Shown in pieces: positions 29,643 through 32,668 of a DNA stretch of 32,668 bases. The notes below the pieces were generated by a model. It searched no databases, was not told the origin of the DNA, and worked only from the letters and a program-made list of their open reading frames with translations. This DNA is from Amycolatopsis keratiniphila subsp. keratiniphila. Its GTDB lineage: Bacteria; Actinomycetota; Actinomycetes; Mycobacteriales; Pseudonocardiaceae. Position numbers and translations under genes: made by a program. The stretch is taken from the NCBI RefSeq assembly GCF_001620365.2, contig NZ_LQMT02000031.1, positions 56,262 to 88,929 on the forward strand, in the 5' to 3' direction. Position 1 is the first letter of the stretch. Every line of letters starts with the position of its first letter.

Positions 29643-30791
29643 ATGACCAACGGGGACCTCGTCCGCGCCCAGGCCCTGCTCGACAGGGTCCTCCTCGCGG
29701 ACGGGCACAACGATCTGCCATGGGAGCTGCGGGTGACGACCGGGCCCGATCCGGTCGAGGCCGTGGCAGGCACGGATCTCACGGTCCGTCAGCCGCATCT
29801 CCACACCGACTTCCCGAAGCTCGCCGAAGGCAGGCTCGGGATGCAGTTCTGGTCCGTCTACGTGCCCTGTCAGTTCGAGGGGCACAGCGCGGTGACGGCG
29901 GTGCTCGAACAGATCGAGATCGTGCATCAGATGGCCGAGCGCTACCCCGATCGCCTGGCCCTGGTGGACACCGCCGACCAGGCCGAGGCCGCGTTCCGCG
30001 ACGGCAAGATCGCTTCGCTGCTGGGTGCCGAGGGCGGCCACAGCATCGCCGAATCCCTTGGCGTGCTGAGGATCCTGCGTCGTCTCGGCGTCCGCTACAT
30101 GACACTGACGCACAACTACAACACCACCTGGGCCGACTCCGGGACCGACGAGCCCGAGCACGGCGGGCTCACCGATTTCGGCCGCGACGTCGTCCGCGAG
30201 ATGAACAAGATCGGCATGCTCGTCGACCTCTCGCACGTCGCGCCGAGCACCATGCGCGCCGCGCTGGAGGTCAGCTCCGCGCCGGTGATCTTCAGCCACT
30301 CCTCCTGCACCGCGGTCAACGACCATCCCCGCAACATCCCCGACGACGTCCTGGAAACCTTGGCGGCCAAGGACGGCGTCGCGATGGTGACGTTCGTGCC
30401 GGGCTTCATCTCGCCGAAGGTCGCCGAGTGGGACGACCGGCTGCGCCTGGACATGGAAGCCGCGGGCAAGGACTACCGGAACATCGACCAGCGCACGAAG
30501 TTCACCGCGGAGCGAGGCGGTCCCGAGAAGCCGAAGGCGGGTATCGACGACGTCGTCGCGCACATCGAGCACGCGCGCGAAGTGGCCGGAGTCGACCATA
30601 TCGGACTCGGCGGTGACTACGACGGAGTCGCGACGCTGCCCGAAGGCCTCGAAGACGTTTCGAAGTACCCGGTGCTCTTCGCCGCGCTGCTGGAACGTGG
30701 CTGGAGCGAAGAGGACTGCGCGAAACTGGCCGGGAAGAACACCTTGCGCGTGCTGCGCGCGGCGGACGAGGTCACCCGTTCGGACGCTTGA
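29643..30791 (+). CDS. Membrane-dipeptidase family (M19) zinc dipeptidase
   Basis: A 382-aa metallopeptidase of the renal dipeptidase family. The first zinc ligands are in LADGHNDLPWELR (His22, Asp24). Further landmarks are SLLGAEGGHSIAESLGVLR with the bridging Glu, YMTLTHNYNTTWADS, MLVDLSHVAPSTMRAAL, VIFSHSSCTAVNDHPRN and HIGLGGDYDGV. Family members hydrolyse dipeptides, often with a D-amino acid or dehydro residue at the C-terminus, and some act on beta-lactams. Without signal peptide it is probably cytoplasmic. The ATG at 29643 is 9 bp after the hydrolase stop, so it could be a third gene of the VOC/hydrolase operon, though a functional link is not apparent. Confidence 0.93.
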   Translation: MTNGDLVRAQALLDRVLLADGHNDLPWELRVTTGPDPVEAVAGTDLTVRQPHLHTDFPKLAEGRLGMQFWSVYVPCQFEGHSAVTAVLEQIEIVHQMAERYPDRLALVDTADQAEAAFRDGKIASLLGAEGGHSIAESLGVLRILRRLGVRYMTLTHNYNTTWADSGTDEPEHGGLTDFGRDVVREMNKIGMLVDLSHVAPSTMRAALEVSSAPVIFSHSSCTAVNDHPRNIPDDVLETLAAKDGVAMVTFVPGFISPKVAEWDDRLRLDMEAAGKDYRNIDQRTKFTAERGGPEKPKAGIDDVVAHIEHAREVAGVDHIGLGGDYDGVATLPEGLEDVSKYPVLFAALLERGWSEEDCAKLAGKNTLRVLRAADEVTRSDA

Positions 30792-30829
30792 GAGCGCGAT
30801 CAAGCCCGCTTCGGCGGACACTGTCCAGC

Positions 30830-31186
30830 ATGACGCAGCCGGAGGAGGGCGCCGCCCAGGTTCCCGTCAAGCCGTCCGATACCGCGGGCGGCGCACGCCA
30901 CAGCGGTAAATTCGAGGCCGGGCCGAAACTCAAACGGACGCGGGTGAGCGGCACCTGGATCGCCGTCATCGTGGCGCTGATCGTGCTGGTGTTCCTGCTC
31001 GTGTTCATCCTGCAGAACCAGGACACGGCCACCGTCCACTTCCTGGGCATGTCCGGCAGCATGCCGCTGGCAGTCGCGATGCTGTTCTCGGTGATCGCCG
31101 GCGGCGCGCTGGTCGCGCTCGTCGGCGGCGCCCGGATCCTGCAGTTGCGCAAGCAGGCCAAGAAGTCCAGGCATCAGCTGCGCTGA
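30830..31186 (+). CDS. LapA-domain (DUF1049) membrane protein
   Basis: A 118-aa protein with a charged N-terminal 40 residues, two membrane segments (about WIAVIVALIVLVFLLVFIL at 43-61 and AVAMLFSVIAGGALVALVGG at 80-99) and a basic tail KQAKKSRHQLR. The LQNQDTATVHFLG linker between the helices is the hallmark of the LapA/DUF1049 family. In Gram-negative bacteria LapA belongs to lipopolysaccharide assembly; the actinobacterial role is unknown. The ATG at 30830 gives the sensible start; an in-frame ATG at 30788 overlaps the dipeptidase stop and is rejected. The 3' end overlaps the minus-strand AraC-type gene by 13 bp. Confidence 0.85.
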   Translation: MTQPEEGAAQVPVKPSDTAGGARHSGKFEAGPKLKRTRVSGTWIAVIVALIVLVFLLVFILQNQDTATVHFLGMSGSMPLAVAMLFSVIAGGALVALVGGARILQLRKQAKKSRHQLR

Positions 31187-32103
31187 GGGACCCCGCGACG
31201 GAACTCGCTGGGATTGACGCCCCGCACGCGTTTGAACGCCGCGCTGAACCCGAAGGCGTCGGAGTAGCCGACGGTGCGGGCGATATCCGAGATGGTCGCG
31301 GACTGCTCGCCGGTCAGCAGATCCGCCGCGAGCGTCATCCGCCAGCGGGTGAGGTAGGTCAGCGGCGGTTCGCCGACCAGATCGGCGAACCGCTTGGCCA
31401 GCGTCGACCGCGAGACCCCGGCCCGCGCGGCCAGCGAGCCGACCGTCCACGGTGCCGCCGGTTCCGCGTGCAGCAGGCGAAGCGCGTCGCCGACCACCGG
31501 ATCCCGCTGCGCGGACCACCACGCCGGCGGCTCACCGCCCGGCCGGTCGAACCACTCGCGCAGGGAACAGACCAGCATCCAGTCCAGCAGCCGGTCGAGG
31601 ACCACCTGCTGACCAGGGGCGTCGACGGCGGCTTCGGCGGCGAGGTGCTCCAAGACCGGGTCACCCGCGCCGCCGGCGTCCACCCTCAGCACGACGGGCA
31701 GCGCGTCCAGCAGCGGGCGGCCGATCTCGCCGCGTACCGGATACGCGCCGACGATCAAGGTCGTCTCGCCGCCGGGGTCGTCGACCCAGCCGAGCCGGTG
31801 CCGGGTCCCACCCTGCTCGGGCGTCGCGCAGTGCTCGCCGCACGCGAGCGGGGTAGCCGAGGTGCCGATCTCGTCCACGAAGGAGAAGGTCGCGGGACCG
31901 CGCACGACGACCGACTCGCCCGCGCGAAGCGGCTCGGGCGGACCATCCTCCGGCACGATCCAGCCCGCCCCGGTGAGCACGGCGCACAGGGTCAGCGGCG
32001 CGCCGTCCACGAAGTGCAGATTCCACGGCGGGGACAGCGTCGTACTGCCGAACAAGGAGCCGTGGGACCGCACACCGCGGATCAGGTCACTGAACACGTC
32101 CAC
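31174..32103 (-). CDS. AraC-family regulator with N-terminal cupin domain
   Basis: A 309-aa regulator. The N-terminal half is a cupin-type ligand domain as in the AraC_binding/Cupin_6 group (VRSHGSLFGSTTLSPPWNLH, LRAGESVVVRGPATFSF). The C-terminal ~100 residues hold two helix-turn-helices: WTVGSLAARAGVSRSTLAKR with FADLVGEPPLTYLTRWRMTL, then ISDIARTVGYSDAFGFSAAF with KRVRGVNPSEFRR. The start is GTG at 32103 (VDVFSDLIRGV); a GTG two codons later is equivalent. TAACCT lies 7 nt upstream and no Shine-Dalgarno is present. It is divergent from the PPOX-fold gene at 32186, its most likely target. Confidence 0.92.
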   Translation of the reverse strand: MDVFSDLIRGVRSHGSLFGSTTLSPPWNLHFVDGAPLTLCAVLTGAGWIVPEDGPPEPLRAGESVVVRGPATFSFVDEIGTSATPLACGEHCATPEQGGTRHRLGWVDDPGGETTLIVGAYPVRGEIGRPLLDALPVVLRVDAGGAGDPVLEHLAAEAAVDAPGQQVVLDRLLDWMLVCSLREWFDRPGGEPPAWWSAQRDPVVGDALRLLHAEPAAPWTVGSLAARAGVSRSTLAKRFADLVGEPPLTYLTRWRMTLAADLLTGEQSATISDIARTVGYSDAFGFSAAFKRVRGVNPSEFRRGVPQRS

Positions 32104-32110
32104 GCGGCCG

Positions 32111-32116
32111 AGGTTA
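32111..32116 (-). promoter_or_regulatory. Candidate -10 element, leaderless AraC-type mRNA
   Basis: TAACCT on the minus strand, 7 nt before the GTG at 32103. The position 17-18 bp further upstream has no good -35 match, so activator-dependent or weak expression is possible. Confidence 0.3.
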
Positions 32117-32159
32117 GACGAATGGACAGGTGATCCGGGCATTCGCCTATGGGCACGTC

Positions 32160-32185
32160 CGAGCTCTCCGTATTGAATCGAGCTC
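32160..32185. promoter_or_regulatory. CGAGCTC direct repeat before the PPOX gene
   Basis: CGAGCTC occurs at 32160-32166 and 32179-32185, 19 bp apart, the second touching the ATG at 32186. The spacing is close to two helical turns, as for AraC-type half-sites, but each copy is short and could be chance. Confidence 0.25.
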
Positions 32186-32584
32186 ATGCTGACTCCCGAC
32201 GACCTCGAATTCCTTCGCCGCCCCCTGCACGGATTCCTGACCGTGGCCGACGGCCCGGTCCGGCCGGTGTGGTTCGAGGCCACCGCCGACGGCACGATCC
32301 AGCTCTTCACGCCCCGCGAGTCACCCAAAGTGCGGCGGCTGAAGAACGATCCCCGCGCGTCGATCATCGTGGCCGCGCCGGTCGGCGAACGAGAGCGCTG
32401 GGTCTCCGTCTCCGGCCGCGCCACGGTGGAGCCCGACGGGGCGCACGAGCTGGCCGCCCGGCTCGCCGAGCGCTACTGGGACCTCGAAGACCCGGCCCAC
32501 GCGGGCGAGCTCGCCGGGATCCAGACCCTCGATCTCGTGCGGCTCGTCATCCGGCCGGAGAAGGTGAGCCGTTACCTGATGTGA
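32186..32584 (+). CDS. PPOX-fold (pyridoxamine-phosphate-oxidase-like) flavin/F420-type protein
   Basis: A 132-aa split-barrel protein of the PPOX-class family. Typical elements are LTPDDLEFLRRPLHGFLTV, VRPVWFEATADGTIQLFTP, SPKVRRLKNDPRASIIVAAP and WVSVSGRATVEPDGAHELAARL. Members bind FMN, F420 or heme-like cofactors; the string after the second strand (TPRESPKVRRLKNDPR) is common in F420-dependent actinobacterial members, but the cofactor cannot be fixed by eye. The ATG at 32186 has no clear Shine-Dalgarno. It is divergent from the AraC-type regulator, with 82 bp between starts. Confidence 0.87.
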   Translation: MLTPDDLEFLRRPLHGFLTVADGPVRPVWFEATADGTIQLFTPRESPKVRRLKNDPRASIIVAAPVGERERWVSVSGRATVEPDGAHELAARLAERYWDLEDPAHAGELAGIQTLDLVRLVIRPEKVSRYLM

Positions 32585-32668
32585 TGGCGGAGCTGAAGGT
32601 GGGCCTGAAAAATGACCGAGCGTGTGAACCCGCCCCGGCCGTAGGCCCCGCTATCGCGGTGGCAGGGC
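32585..32668. other. Right edge, nothing recognised
   Basis: The last 84 bp follow the PPOX gene stop. No start codon with a ribosome site and no complete hairpin was found. A minus-strand frame open from the edge ends in TAA inside the PPOX gene 3' end and looks like chance. The segment may contain the end of a neighbouring gene or RNA that continues outside the window. Confidence 0.4.

Noticed and set aside
32585..32668. Structured RNA (RNase P, SRP or tmRNA-like) at the right edge
   Set aside because: The GC-rich segment has some complementarity, but none of the conserved sequences of these RNAs was found.

Overview
The window is GC-rich actinomycete chromosome, most like Amycolatopsis or a relative in Pseudonocardiales. 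The grounds are the codon bias, frequent GTG starts, a germacradienol/geosmin synthase, GAF-ANTAR proteins, an ECF42-type sigma factor with its DGPF partner, and intergenic palindromes of a kind I remember from Amycolatopsis genomes (memory, not a search). No rRNA, tRNA, insertion sequence, phage gene or CRISPR array was recognised.

Layout. 1-4.3 kb: the 3' end of an unidentified gene, geosmin synthase, a 416-bp repeat-rich gap and a secreted GH64 beta-1,3-glucanase on the minus strand. 4.3-11.3 kb: regulation. This holds a SigD/ShbA-like sigma factor, two consecutive GAF-ANTAR proteins, a LysR regulator, an Rsm22-like methyltransferase (minus), a DGPF protein with an ECF42 sigma factor, and a short diverged SigD-like sigma (minus). 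11.3-16.1 kb, minus strand: a staphylococcal-nuclease-like protein, an IclR regulator directly joined to an L-lactate permease, a CoA-binding protein and an unknown protein. 16.2-17.8 kb: two overlapping genes of the hydratase/decarboxylase family of catechol meta-cleavage. 17.9-20.7 kb, minus strand: an alpha/beta hydrolase and an ABC exporter. 21.2-27.3 kb: a small membrane protein, a cupin and TetR pair around a perfect operator-like palindrome, then boxC-boxB-benzoate-CoA ligase (aerobic benzoyl-CoA epoxide pathway) without boxA or boxD. 27.5-29.6 kb: a MarR regulator divergent from a two-module VOC dioxygenase and an alpha/beta hydrolase, resembling the Bacillus MhqR/MhqO/MhqD quinone-resistance set. 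29.6-32.6 kb: an M19 dipeptidase, a LapA-domain protein, an AraC regulator and a PPOX-fold protein.

Two themes link the parts. One is handling of aromatic compounds: the box genes, the meta-cleavage pair and the Mhq-like set. The other is unusual intergenic architecture. Every convergent gene junction that does not overlap carries long, near-perfect inverted repeats with no T-tract (2468-2785, 10757-10805, 17803-17855, 27332-27496). The other three convergent pairs overlap by 13-38 bp. Three more palindromes sit in the divergent gap 20704-21166, where a terminator role is hard to argue. They fall into word families, some occurring more than once in the window and some surviving as single arms. 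This is the least explained signal here. Several genes also have a TAnnnT hexamer 6-7 nt before the start codon and no Shine-Dalgarno, suggesting leaderless mRNAs.
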